From Candidatus Hydrogenedentes bacterium CG07_land_8_20_14_0_80_42_17 (GTDB lineage Bacteria > UBA8481): DNA of 10,184 bases. The position numbers and the translations under genes are program-made. The stretch is taken from NCBI GenBank assembly GCA_002780065.1, contig PEWQ01000035.1, forward strand, positions 1 to 10,184. The letters run 5' to 3'. Of the stretch, positions 1 through 7,206 are shown piece by piece (position 1 is the first letter of the stretch; each line of letters begins with the position of its first letter). The notes beneath the pieces were generated by a model that saw only the letters and a program-made list of their open reading frames with translations, was not told the DNA's origin and made no database searches.

Positions 1-134
1 CCAATGGGTGCCACGCGCCAATGGGTGCCTCGCGCCAATGGGTGCCTCGCGCCAATGGGTGCCACGCGCCAATGGGTGCCACGCGCCAATGGTGCCACGC
101 GCCAATGGGTGCCACGCGCCAATGGGTGCCACGC
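1..134. repeat. Tandem array of a 17-bp GC-rich repeat, about 8 copies
   Basis: The unit is CCAATGGGTGCCACGCG. Units begin at 1, 18, 35, 52, 69, 86, 102 and 119. Units 2 and 3 carry T instead of A in the GCCACG part (GCCTCG). Unit 6 (86-101) has lost one G and is 16 bp. Unit 8 lacks its last base. The first unit starts at base 1, so the array probably continues beyond the left edge. It is far richer in G+C than the genes beside it. Because 17 is not a multiple of three, every plus frame stays open and produces a Cys-His-Ala-Pro-Met-type pseudo-repeat peptide in all three frames. The one-base deletion in unit 6 also argues against coding. It lies about 70 bp downstream of the nuoI stop codon. 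Its function is unknown. Confidence 0.95.
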
Positions 135-202
135 CTGTGCTTGCAACGCACGCTTATCGCGCACGCACGAGTGCGCACGTGCCTCCAGATGAGATGCAAT
201 TT
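135..202. other. GC-rich non-coding stretch between nuoI and the repeat array
   Basis: This spacer is full of GTGC, GCAC and GCGC words. It contains a small perfect stem, GCGCAC (159-164) pairing with GTGCGC (171-176) around a 6-base loop, and several alternative short pairings. It could act at the 3' end of the minus-strand nuo transcript. However, no T-run follows the stem on the minus strand, so it does not look like a standard intrinsic terminator. No gene is visible. Confidence 0.4.
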
Positions 203-763
203 TCATCGCTTAACCCGCTCGCCGCTCAACGCCTTAAATGACGCATCGAGATTCCTATTTTCCTGATATACAACCTTCTTTCCGTCTCCCCTTCGAATGC
301 CCAGGGCTCCGTGTTCACCGCGCCGCATCGCCGATTTTCCAATCTCGATTAAATCCTCTTTATGAAGAATTAAATTCTCACGATCTCTAGAAACATAATC
401 GTGAGAGGTCGTCAAACGTATCGCATCGGCCGGGCAAACCTCTTCGCAATATCCGCAATATATGCACCTGCCCAAATCAACATCAAAACGTTTAAGTCTC
501 TTCCTCTGCAAATAATCTTCGCTTCCTTCCATAGTTATGCAGACCGAGGGACAAACCTTTGCGCACAAATGACATGATACACATAATTCTTCGAATCGAT
601 TATCAGTAAAGAAAAGCCCGTGAACTCCGCGCCACCGCTCAGACACAAATGGAGTCTTCTCGGGATACGGCACTGTTGTTCCTCTCGAAAAGAATTTTGT
701 AATTGTGACAGCATATCCGGCTATCAGACCTTTAATTCCATCATATACTGATTTCAGAATCAT
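203..763 (-). CDS. nuoI: NADH-quinone oxidoreductase subunit I (NuoI)
   Basis: Peripheral-arm subunit carrying two [4Fe-4S] clusters (N6a and N6b) that pass electrons from NuoG towards the N2 cluster and quinone. The 186-residue product contains two ferredoxin motifs: C61-X2-C64-X2-C67-X3-C71 (CVSCHLCAKVCP) and C100-X2-C103-X2-C106-X3-C110 (CIYCGYCEEVCP). Upstream is the family's YPEK ... ERWRG-H-L stretch (residues 33-50). An N-terminal amphipathic segment is typical of the membrane-facing helix. I place the start at ATG 763 because it gives an ATGA overlap with the nuoH stop, the same junction used at four other nuo genes here. The in-frame ATG at 778 has no visible Shine-Dalgarno and would add five residues (MGGTA). 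The site ahead of 763 is weak (GGGCGG), which suggests translational coupling. It is the last nuo gene in the window; no nuoJ follows. Confidence 0.95.
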   Translation of the reverse strand: MILKSVYDGIKGLIAGYAVTITKFFSRGTTVPYPEKTPFVSERWRGVHGLFFTDNRFEELCVSCHLCAKVCPSVCITMEGSEDYLQRKRLKRFDVDLGRCIYCGYCEEVCPADAIRLTTSHDYVSRDRENLILHKEDLIEIGKSAMRRGEHGALGIRRGDGKKVVYQENRNLDASFKALSGERVKR

Positions 764-1812
764 AGCAGTGCCGCCCATACTGCAGTTGCAACAAGATTAA
801 TAGCCGCCAGAGGTATCAAACCTTTCCACGAGAAATGCATGAGATGATCGTATCTCAGCCTTGGCAATGTCGAACGCGTCCACATGCAGATAAAGAGAAA
901 CGCTCCGACCTTAACGCAAAATGAGATCACTCCGAGCCACCACGGCGCCGCTCCAAAAAACGGCACGCTCCAGCCGCCAAGAAAAAGAGCAGTAATCAAA
1001 GAGCCGGCCAAAAATAGATGCATGTATTCTCCGAGAAAGAAGAGTGCCATTCGCATTCCGGAATATTCGGTAAAGTATCCGGCGACCAATTCCGATTCAG
1101 CCTCAGGCAAATCAAAAGGCGAGCGATTCGCTTCAGCCAGAGCCGCAACAGCCACAATTAAAAATGCCAGAGGCTGACTGAATATCAACCAGCCGTTTGC
1201 CAGTTGGAACTCGACGGCTTCTCCGAGTGAAATAGTTTTGGTATAAATTACGGCTGATAGCAATGCAAGCCCCAAAGGCAGTTCATAAGAGATCAATTGC
1301 GCTGTTGCACGGAGCGAACCGAGAAGCGAATACTTCGAATTCGAAGACCATCCGGCAAGAATCACTCCGTAAGTGCCGAGCGATCCCAAGGCAAGCAGAT
1401 AAAGAATATCGAGCCTCAGCGAGGCTACATGCAATTTTACATTTCTGCCCAGCAATTCTATATCAGGTCCGAATGGAATAACGGCAAATCCCATGACTAC
1501 CGGCAAAATTGAAATTATCGGAGCGAGCCTGTACGGCCATCTGTAGGCGTTGGCAGGCTCGATGTCCTCTTTTAGAAAAAGTTTTATTCCATCGGCAATA
1601 GGCTGACCCAATCCGGAAAATTTCCAGTAGCGCAGAAAGCCAAAGAGTCTGCCGATAATTGGCAATGTGCTCAAAATGCCAAATCCAACCCGGTTCGGCC
1701 CCATTCTGGTTTGTATCCGCGCCACAACTCTGCGCTCAACAAGCACAGCGTAAGCGACACAGCCGAGAAGAACTCCAACAAGCATCAGAGATTTCAAAAG
1801 AGTCAGAACCAT
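760..1812 (-). CDS. nuoH: NADH-quinone oxidoreductase subunit H (NuoH)
   Basis: Integral membrane subunit that forms most of the quinone-access chamber of complex I. The 350-residue product has many hydrophobic helices. It carries the conserved loop ERRVVARIQTRMGPNRVG (26-43), the ADGIKLFLKED loop (73-83), the AGWSSNSKYSLLGSLRA motif and the acidic EAESELVAGYFTEYSG loop, all hallmarks of the family. Between GPNRVG and ADGIK there are about 21 more residues than in E. coli NuoH (roughly residues 48-68, containing FLRYWKFSGLG), which accounts for most of its greater length compared with the 325-residue E. coli protein. ATG 1812 is preceded by AAGGAG with 8-nt spacing. The gene overlaps the nuoG 3' end by 10 bases and nuoI by 4. 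Confidence 0.97.
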   Translation of the reverse strand: MVLTLLKSLMLVGVLLGCVAYAVLVERRVVARIQTRMGPNRVGFGILSTLPIIGRLFGFLRYWKFSGLGQPIADGIKLFLKEDIEPANAYRWPYRLAPIISILPVVMGFAVIPFGPDIELLGRNVKLHVASLRLDILYLLALGSLGTYGVILAGWSSNSKYSLLGSLRATAQLISYELPLGLALLSAVIYTKTISLGEAVEFQLANGWLIFSQPLAFLIVAVAALAEANRSPFDLPEAESELVAGYFTEYSGMRMALFFLGEYMHLFLAGSLITALFLGGWSVPFFGAAPWWLGVISFCVKVGAFLFICMWTRSTLPRLRYDHLMHFSWKGLIPLAAINLVATAVWAALL

Positions 1813-3767
1813 GGTGAAAACTCCTTCGAAAAATCCAGATGCTCTTGTAGTTTACGAAGCCACTCAGATTTATCGAGCAGTAAGCCGCGATGTCTTTTTG
1901 GCGGAGCAAGTCTTGTCGAAGGCAATTTCGGTTCAGCCTCCGAAGATTTTACAGGATAATTTCGTTCGAACAATTCAGGATGATTGTTTCTGACTTCATC
2001 TAAAATTTCCCGCGGAGTTGAAGGCGTAGCTTCTCCAAGTTCTTTCATTACGCTGATCCAGATCACAGCATCAGGCCACGACTCTCCGGCCATCGGAACA
2101 GCAATATCCGAATATTGTGCGCGGCCTTCAGAGTTTACATAAGTTCCCGATTTTTCGAAAGGTAATGCCGCCGGAAAAACCAGATCAGCCGACTCGACTA
2201 ATTCATTTCTAAACGAAGCAGAAGCGATCAGTCTCTTTACGCTCGTCGGCCGTTCAGTCATTTGAAGCGGGCCCGCCGCAATCATCAAATCTACTTCAGA
2301 AATTTCATCCGACGGCAAAACTCTAAAACCAAACGATGAAAGAGCTCTGCTGTTTGATTGCGCTGCGACAAATAAAATTCCGGTAAACGGATCGGAAGAA
2401 ACTTTTTCCAGTATTGCTGATAACTCCTTCTCTTCGATTCGTTCCGTATCCACTACAAAAAGCGTTTTAGCAGGAGCGGATGCAAGAGTTTGAGAATTGA
2501 TTTTAAACAATCCGGCAATCCTCTTTTTCAGTCTGAATGATGCTCTACCTGCAGTAAATAATTTTGCTCCGGACTTTTTAGCGGCAGAAATAAGATCGAT
2601 TCTCAAAACCTCATCGAGCTCCTCAACCGGAATATCGACGAGCACAATCGACTCAAAAGAATCGAGCTGATCGAATCCGTGAGTAGAACCGTAACGCCCC
2701 AATCTCTTCTTCTCAAACTCGATTACATCTCCGTCACGCGACTCAGAAAACTTTTTCCCATTTCTGCTCGCTAGTAATTTCGAAAATAGAAAAAGTTCTT
2801 CCACAGAAAGCATGCCTGATGCAAGTCCAATAACACTGTGCGACGCAGTTATCATCTCCATTGCCGCAAATAACGCCTTCTCCCATGTGACCTCGACAAG
2901 TTTTCCGTCACTGCGAAGCAAAGGCTTTGAGAGCCGCGAAGAGTGCGAAATGATATCGAATCCGAATCTTCCGCGCGAACAAATATTGGCTCTGTTGATT
3001 CCAACTTTGAAATCGTCTTCTATGCGCGCAATCCTGCCTTCCCAGCCTCTCAATAACAGCGTGCAGCCATGACCGCAGTGACTGCAAATCACAAAATGTT
3101 TTTCGAGTTCCCAATCTTTTTTCCAAAACTTACCCGGCTGTTGTTCTATCGCGCCGGTCGGACATACCGAAGCGCAAGCTCCGCAAAAATCGCAATGAAG
3201 CGGGCCGCCCGTAAATGTCGTAATCCGCCAATTGTGCCCTCTACTGCTCGCTACAAGAGCTCTGCAATCCTGCACCTCGTCGCAGACTCTGATGCATCTC
3301 GAACATTCCACGCACTTGTTAGGATCGAATTTCAGAACCGGACTCCACGACAATTCCTCATAATCATAAGCAGAAATTCCAGGCGGTCGATAGTAAGAAA
3401 CGCGATGCGGTCCAAACTCGTATGTAAAATCCTCAAGCTTGCACCGTCCTGTGGCCTCACACTTCGGGCAGTCGAGCGGATGAGTCTCGAGGACCAAATC
3501 GAGCACTGACTTATGAGAATCCAAAACATTTTTCGTATTTGTTCTGACAATCATTCCATCTTTGACTTTTGTTGCGCATGAAGGCTGAAGTCCGGGCATT
3601 CCTTCAATCTCAACGAGACAGAGTCTGCAGGCCGCAACAGGCGTCAGTCGCTCATGATAGCAGAAATGCGGTATCGACTTCCCAAGCTTTTCCGCCGCAG
3701 TGATCACAAGAGTTCCTTCCGGAACCTCGATCTCTTCGTCATCTATTTTCACTCGAACGAGACTCAT
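1803..3767 (-). CDS. nuoG: NADH-quinone oxidoreductase subunit G (NuoG), with an extra ferredoxin-type cluster motif
   Basis: Large iron-sulfur subunit of the NADH-oxidising arm, 654 residues. Domains in order: an N-terminal [2Fe-2S] domain with C36-X10-C47-X2-C50-X13-C64 (N1b); a His/Cys cluster H96-X3-C100-X2-C103-X5-C109 (N5); a ferredoxin domain with two complete motifs, C152/C155/C158/C162 and C192/C195/C198/C202; the N7 site C227-X2-C230-X3-C234-X27-C262; then a short molybdopterin-oxidoreductase-like region. That region includes SADLVFPAALPFEKSGTYV, typical of NuoG. Textbook NuoG binds one cluster (N4) in the ferredoxin region; the second motif resembles FdhA and [FeFe]-hydrogenase subunits. 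The protein is shorter than E. coli NuoG (about 908 residues), with the loss in the C-terminal half. The start is ATG 3767, in ATGA overlap with the nuoF stop. The reading frame stays open for 100 codons upstream inside nuoF, but that stretch is Arg/Cys-rich shadow sequence. Confidence 0.95.
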   Translation of the reverse strand: MSLVRVKIDDEEIEVPEGTLVITAAEKLGKSIPHFCYHERLTPVAACRLCLVEIEGMPGLQPSCATKVKDGMIVRTNTKNVLDSHKSVLDLVLETHPLDCPKCEATGRCKLEDFTYEFGPHRVSYYRPPGISAYDYEELSWSPVLKFDPNKCVECSRCIRVCDEVQDCRALVASSRGHNWRITTFTGGPLHCDFCGACASVCPTGAIEQQPGKFWKKDWELEKHFVICSHCGHGCTLLLRGWEGRIARIEDDFKVGINRANICSRGRFGFDIISHSSRLSKPLLRSDGKLVEVTWEKALFAAMEMITASHSVIGLASGMLSVEELFLFSKLLASRNGKKFSESRDGDVIEFEKKRLGRYGSTHGFDQLDSFESIVLVDIPVEELDEVLRIDLISAAKKSGAKLFTAGRASFRLKKRIAGLFKINSQTLASAPAKTLFVVDTERIEEKELSAILEKVSSDPFTGILFVAAQSNSRALSSFGFRVLPSDEISEVDLMIAAGPLQMTERPTSVKRLIASASFRNELVESADLVFPAALPFEKSGTYVNSEGRAQYSDIAVPMAGESWPDAVIWISVMKELGEATPSTPREILDEVRNNHPELFERNYPVKSSEAEPKLPSTRLAPPKRHRGLLLDKSEWLRKLQEHLDFSKEFSPWF

Positions 3768-4984
3768 CCTATTCTTTTCCTTCCACAACCCGAGCCGAAA
3801 ACATGCGACTCGAAATCGGCTCTCCACTTCGTAAATATCGCGCCGAGCGCATTCATAGCGCCTTTTGCAAGCGGACAGAAGCAATCTGTAAAAATTCTCG
3901 GAATCATACGCTCGATATATTCCATCGCGTAACCCGCATCTCTTCCTTCGAGAATATCGTTCAGAGCGTCGTGAACAAGAGCATTTCCATCGCGGCATGG
4001 AGTGCATTTTCCGCAGGATTCGTGAGCGTAAAACCGCATTATGTTTCTTGCAACATCGACCATGCATCTCGAATCGTCAACAACAATAGTTCCGGCAGAT
4101 CCGATAATTCCCGGTTTGCCGTCAGGCATCTTGAAATCCATCGGAATATCCAACTCGTCATCGCGCAGCGGAGCTGTCGAACTTCCGCCCGGAAACACAG
4201 CCTGAACCTTTCTGCCCGGCAAAGGTCCTCCTCCATAATTGTAAACTATATCCCTCAATTTAATTCCGAGCGGCGCCTCGAATACTCGTGAATTAATTAT
4301 GTCGCCTGAGATGCAGTAGAGCTTCGGAGTTCCCTTCGCTTTCCAATTATCCAAACCAAATCGAAATATCTTTGAGACAGATGTAAGCGTCTCAACATTG
4401 TTTATCACCGTCGGCTTTCCCCACAACCCGCACTCCGCAGGATACGGCGGCTTCAGCCTTGGTTCGCCTCTCCGCCCTTCAATCGAATCCAGCAAAGCCG
4501 TCTCTTCTCCGCAAATATATGCCCCGGCTCCGCGATGAATAAATATCTGAACTTGTTGCATTGAAATATGAGCTTTAGGAATTCTTAATTCCATTATCCT
4601 CGCAGGCAGGTCGAACTCGCCGCGCACATAAATATATGCTTGGCGCGCGCCAATCGCATACGCCGCAATTCCGATTCCTTCAAAAAGAGCGTGCGGATCA
4701 TACATCATTATCTGCACATCTTTAAATGTTCCCGGCTCGGATTCGTCTGCATTGCATACCAAATACTTCGGAGAACCGCTTGCCTTTCGGCAATAATCCC
4801 ATTTTACCGCGGTCGGAAATCCAGCGCCGCCTCGGCCCCTGAGTCCGGCTTCGCGAATAACCTCGATTACTTTTTCAGGCCCCATTTCTGTTGCGTAGCG
4901 ATAGCCAAAGAAATCTGGAAAATCATGATCGAACGAAGTTACTCCTCTCGAAAATAATTTAGAAAGCAACGGCTCAAAATTCAT
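3764..4984 (-). CDS. nuoF: NADH-quinone oxidoreductase subunit F (NuoF), NADH/FMN site
   Basis: Binds NADH and FMN and carries cluster N3; the entry point for electrons from NADH. The 406-residue product shows the FMN/NADH glycine-rich segment GLRGRGGAGFPT (47-58), NADESEPGTFKD (78-89) and GAGAYICGEETALL (152-165). SLBB-like and C-terminal regions follow, with the N3 motif C324-X2-C327-X2-C330 (CGKCTPC) and the distal ligand, most likely C370 in DCFCPLAKGA. C368 lies two residues earlier and is an alternative. It is slightly shorter than E. coli NuoF (445 residues), but all domains are present. ATG 4984 has a modest AAGGT site upstream and overlaps the nuoE 3' end by 11 bases. It meets nuoG in an ATGA overlap. 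Confidence 0.97.
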   Translation of the reverse strand: MNFEPLLSKLFSRGVTSFDHDFPDFFGYRYATEMGPEKVIEVIREAGLRGRGGAGFPTAVKWDYCRKASGSPKYLVCNADESEPGTFKDVQIMMYDPHALFEGIGIAAYAIGARQAYIYVRGEFDLPARIMELRIPKAHISMQQVQIFIHRGAGAYICGEETALLDSIEGRRGEPRLKPPYPAECGLWGKPTVINNVETLTSVSKIFRFGLDNWKAKGTPKLYCISGDIINSRVFEAPLGIKLRDIVYNYGGGPLPGRKVQAVFPGGSSTAPLRDDELDIPMDFKMPDGKPGIIGSAGTIVVDDSRCMVDVARNIMRFYAHESCGKCTPCRDGNALVHDALNDILEGRDAGYAMEYIERMIPRIFTDCFCPLAKGAMNALGAIFTKWRADFESHVFGSGCGRKRIG

Positions 4985-5531
4985 TTCTCAACCTTTTTAT
5001 TATCTTCACGATGTCTTCCGGCGTAACCTTTTCGCAATACGAGCTGTTATCAATCTGCACGACAGGCGCTTTATCGCAATAGCCAAGGCACTCGACCCTC
5101 TTAAGAGTTATTTTGCCGTCTTTTGTCGTCTCTCCAACTTTTATATCAAGCGCAGTTTCAGCCGCTTTAATCACTTCCGCAGAGCCTTTCAGTTCACACG
5201 ATAATGTTCCGCAAATCATAATAACATATTTCCCGGCGCGCTTTGTTTTCATTAAAGAATAAAATGTCGCAACACCATAAGCCTCTGACGGTTCAATTCT
5301 CAGCCGTTCTGCAACTATCTTCACCATCATAGGCGGAATCCATCCGTAATCTCTTTGCAATTCAAATAGAATCGGAATAAGAGCAGGTCGAGGTTCAGGA
5401 TACATTTTCAATATTGTAACAATCTTCTCTTCACGTTTATTTATAAACTTCTGCATTTCCAATTCTGCAGGGCCTTCAGGAACTTTTTGAAGGCATATTC
5501 TGGCTTCCGCATAATTCTTCGAATCAATCAT
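4974..5531 (-). CDS. nuoE: NADH-quinone oxidoreductase subunit E (NuoE), [2Fe-2S] protein
   Basis: Small thioredoxin-fold subunit of the NADH-oxidising arm that holds cluster N1a beside the FMN in NuoF. The 185-residue product has a helical N-terminal half (ALIPILFELQRDYGWIP, 50-66; YGVATFYSLM, 85-94) and the four ligands C107-X4-C112 (CGTLSC) and C148-X3-C152 (CLGYCDKAP). The start ATG 5531 is in ATGA overlap with nuoD and has GGAGAG 8 nt upstream. The first 25 or so residues are poorly conserved in this family, but the strong ribosome-binding site supports the full-length start. Confidence 0.96.
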   Translation of the reverse strand: MIDSKNYAEARICLQKVPEGPAELEMQKFINKREEKIVTILKMYPEPRPALIPILFELQRDYGWIPPMMVKIVAERLRIEPSEAYGVATFYSLMKTKRAGKYVIMICGTLSCELKGSAEVIKAAETALDIKVGETTKDGKITLKRVECLGYCDKAPVVQIDNSSYCEKVTPEDIVKIIKRLRNEF

Positions 5532-6766
5532 CTGTCAATCTCTCCGAGAACAACATCGAGCGAACCGATGATCGCGACAAGATCCGAAAAGAATCCGCCA
5601 TAAGCCATCTTCTCCAAAGCTCCCAAACTTACAAAACAAGGACTGCGATAGTGAATTCGATAAGGATTCTCCGAGCCATCTGAAACGAGGAAGACACCGA
5701 GTTCACCGCGAGGCGTTTCTACTGCGCGGTAAACCTCGCCCGGCGGCACTTTGAAGCCGCGTATTCCAATTATCCAATGTCGAATCATTGCGGCCATGTC
5801 ATTGTAAATATCTTCTTTCGGAGGTGGAACAACCAGATCGTTCTCGGCTGTCCAACTTCCATCTGCCTCTCGCAACATATCCAAAGCAATACCGCAAAGC
5901 CGCAAAGATTCGCGCATTTCATCAAAGCGTACGAGATAACGCGCGTAGCAGTCTCCTTCCTCTCGAGTCATTATTCTCGGCACTATCAAATCATAAGCGG
6001 CGTAAGGTTCGGTCACGCGCAGATCCCATTCGACTCCGCTCGCCCGCAGAACCGGTCCTGAAAGTCCGTATGCAATCGCATCTTTTCCGGATATTTTTCC
6101 AACCCCGCGTAAACGTTCGATAAGAATCGGATTCTTTGTCAGGAGCGCTTCATACATATCAATACGCTTTGGCATTCGTTCCAAAAGTTCTCGAACCCAA
6201 TCATAAAATCTCGGCGGCGGCGGATTGCAAAAACCTCCGACTCTGATGTAGGAATAAGTCAGTCTTGCTCCACTTGCCTCTTCGAATAAATCCTGAATCA
6301 TGTCGCGATCCTCGAAACAGTACCAAAACGGTGTTATTGCCCCGAGATCGAGCATATGCGTTCCGAGCCAAACCTGATGCGAAGCGATGCGTTGGAGCTC
6401 GCATAAAAGCACTCGAAGAATTTTTACTCTAAGCGGAATTTCTAATTTGAGCAAAGACTCGATCGCTTCGCACACGGCAAGATTCTGAGTCATCGCCGCG
6501 AGATAGTCCAATCTATCCGTATGAGGAATCGCGTGCGTATATCGACCTCTCTCTCCAAGTTTTTCCGCACAGCGATGAAGATAGCCGACATGAGGCCGCA
6601 ATCCTTTTACAATCTCGCCGTCAAGCTCAACCTCGATTCTAAGGACGCCGTGAGTTGAAGGGTGTTGAGGTCCCATTTGAAGAATCATCTTTGTTGAATC
6701 GGAATCGATCGATTCGATATGATATGACGATTGAGCTATTCTTGCGCCTTCGGCAAAGCGAGTCAT
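5528..6766 (-). CDS. nuoD: NADH-quinone oxidoreductase subunit D (NuoD), 49-kDa quinone-site subunit
   Basis: Core subunit related to [NiFe]-hydrogenase large subunits. With NuoB it forms the quinone-reduction pocket. The 412-residue product begins its conserved part with MGPQHPSTHGVLRIEVELDG (31-50), followed by PHVGYLHRCAEKLGE (58-72), which holds the tyrosine and histidines lining the quinone site. Also present are LLCELQRIASH, RVGG, and the C-terminal YRIHYRSPCFVSLGALE and VAIIGSLDVVLGEIDR segments. The hydrogenase nickel cysteines are absent, as expected for a true NuoD. I chose ATG 6766 over an in-frame GTG at 6787 because 6766 makes an ATGA overlap with nuoC and has GGAGAG 7-9 nt upstream. 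Its usual partner NuoB is not encoded beside it. Confidence 0.97.
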   Translation of the reverse strand: MTRFAEGARIAQSSYHIESIDSDSTKMILQMGPQHPSTHGVLRIEVELDGEIVKGLRPHVGYLHRCAEKLGERGRYTHAIPHTDRLDYLAAMTQNLAVCEAIESLLKLEIPLRVKILRVLLCELQRIASHQVWLGTHMLDLGAITPFWYCFEDRDMIQDLFEEASGARLTYSYIRVGGFCNPPPPRFYDWVRELLERMPKRIDMYEALLTKNPILIERLRGVGKISGKDAIAYGLSGPVLRASGVEWDLRVTEPYAAYDLIVPRIMTREEGDCYARYLVRFDEMRESLRLCGIALDMLREADGSWTAENDLVVPPPKEDIYNDMAAMIRHWIIGIRGFKVPPGEVYRAVETPRGELGVFLVSDGSENPYRIHYRSPCFVSLGALEKMAYGGFFSDLVAIIGSLDVVLGEIDR

Positions 6767-7206
6767 CGATGAGCTCTCCAGTCCCACATATCGTAGCCGG
6801 TCACAGGATAGTCTTTACGCAGAGGATGTCCCTCCCAATCGTCCGAAAGAAGTATTCTTCTGAGATCCGGGTGCCCGTCGAATTTTATTCCGAATAGATC
6901 GTATATCTCGCGTTCAAGAAAATTTGCTGACGGAAAAAGAAATATCGATGTTGATAGTGCCTCGCCGTCATCTACAAACACTTTTACGGAAATCCGCTTT
7001 CGCTCTCTTGTATTCGCGAGTTGATATACAACCTCAAAACGCTTCTTTTTTCTTTCATTCGAGAGCCAATCGACGGCTGTGATATCTCTCAAATAATTAA
7101 ATCCTTTTTCATCACGCAATAACTTAAATTGCGAAATAAGTTTTTCAGGTTGAACGACAATGGAAATATCTTCTTCGGAGGAGGACTCGATTAATTTTTT
7201 GTCCAC
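6763..7206 (-). CDS. nuoC: NADH-quinone oxidoreductase subunit C (NuoC), short N-terminus
   Basis: 30-kDa-type subunit of the connecting arm; a scaffold without cofactor that packs against NuoD. The 147-residue product contains the family signature at 98-135: EREIYDLFGIKFDGHPD, then LRRIL, DDWEGHPLRKDYP. FNYLRDITAVDW (36-47) precedes it. The start is a GTG at 7206, chosen because AAAAGGAG lies exactly 7 nt upstream. The frame also allows a TTG at 7227, which has no comparable site. From GTG the protein is short for NuoC: it begins almost directly at the first conserved strand and lacks most of the N-terminal helix seen in many homologues. It is not fused to nuoD. It overlaps nuoA by 16 bases, exactly where nuoB would normally lie. 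Confidence 0.95.
   Translation of the reverse strand: MDKKLIESSSEEDISIVVQPEKLISQFKLLRDEKGFNYLRDITAVDWLSNERKKKRFEVVYQLANTRERKRISVKVFVDDGEALSTSIFLFPSANFLEREIYDLFGIKFDGHPDLRRILLSDDWEGHPLRKDYPVTGYDMWDWRAHR
6776..6779 (-). promoter_or_regulatory. Ribosome-binding site for nuoD
   Basis: GGAG on the minus strand, continuing as GGAGAG, lies 9 nt before ATG 6766 inside the 3' end of nuoC. It supports the 6766 start over the upstream GTG at 6787. Confidence 0.7.

Noticed and set aside
1-134. CRISPR array
   Set aside because: The repeats are directly adjacent 17-bp units without spacers, and no cas gene is present.
135-202. Intrinsic terminator for the nuo operon
   Set aside because: Short GC stems are present, but no T-run follows them on the minus strand, so this is listed only as a GC-rich spacer.
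4-266. Three overlapping plus-strand open frames across the 17-bp repeat array
   Set aside because: A 17-bp repeat without a stop stays open in all frames by arithmetic. The products are low-complexity, one unit has a one-base deletion, and the frames end without any recognisable domain.
3069-3509. 146-codon plus-strand open frame opposite nuoG
   Set aside because: Antisense to strongly conserved NuoG cluster motifs, with no ribosome-binding site or domain; a shadow frame.
3768-4067. 100-codon upstream extension of the nuoG reading frame
   Set aside because: It lies wholly inside nuoF in another frame, is Arg/Cys/Ser-rich with no similarity to NuoG, and ATG 3767 gives both the canonical NuoG N-terminus and an ATGA junction.
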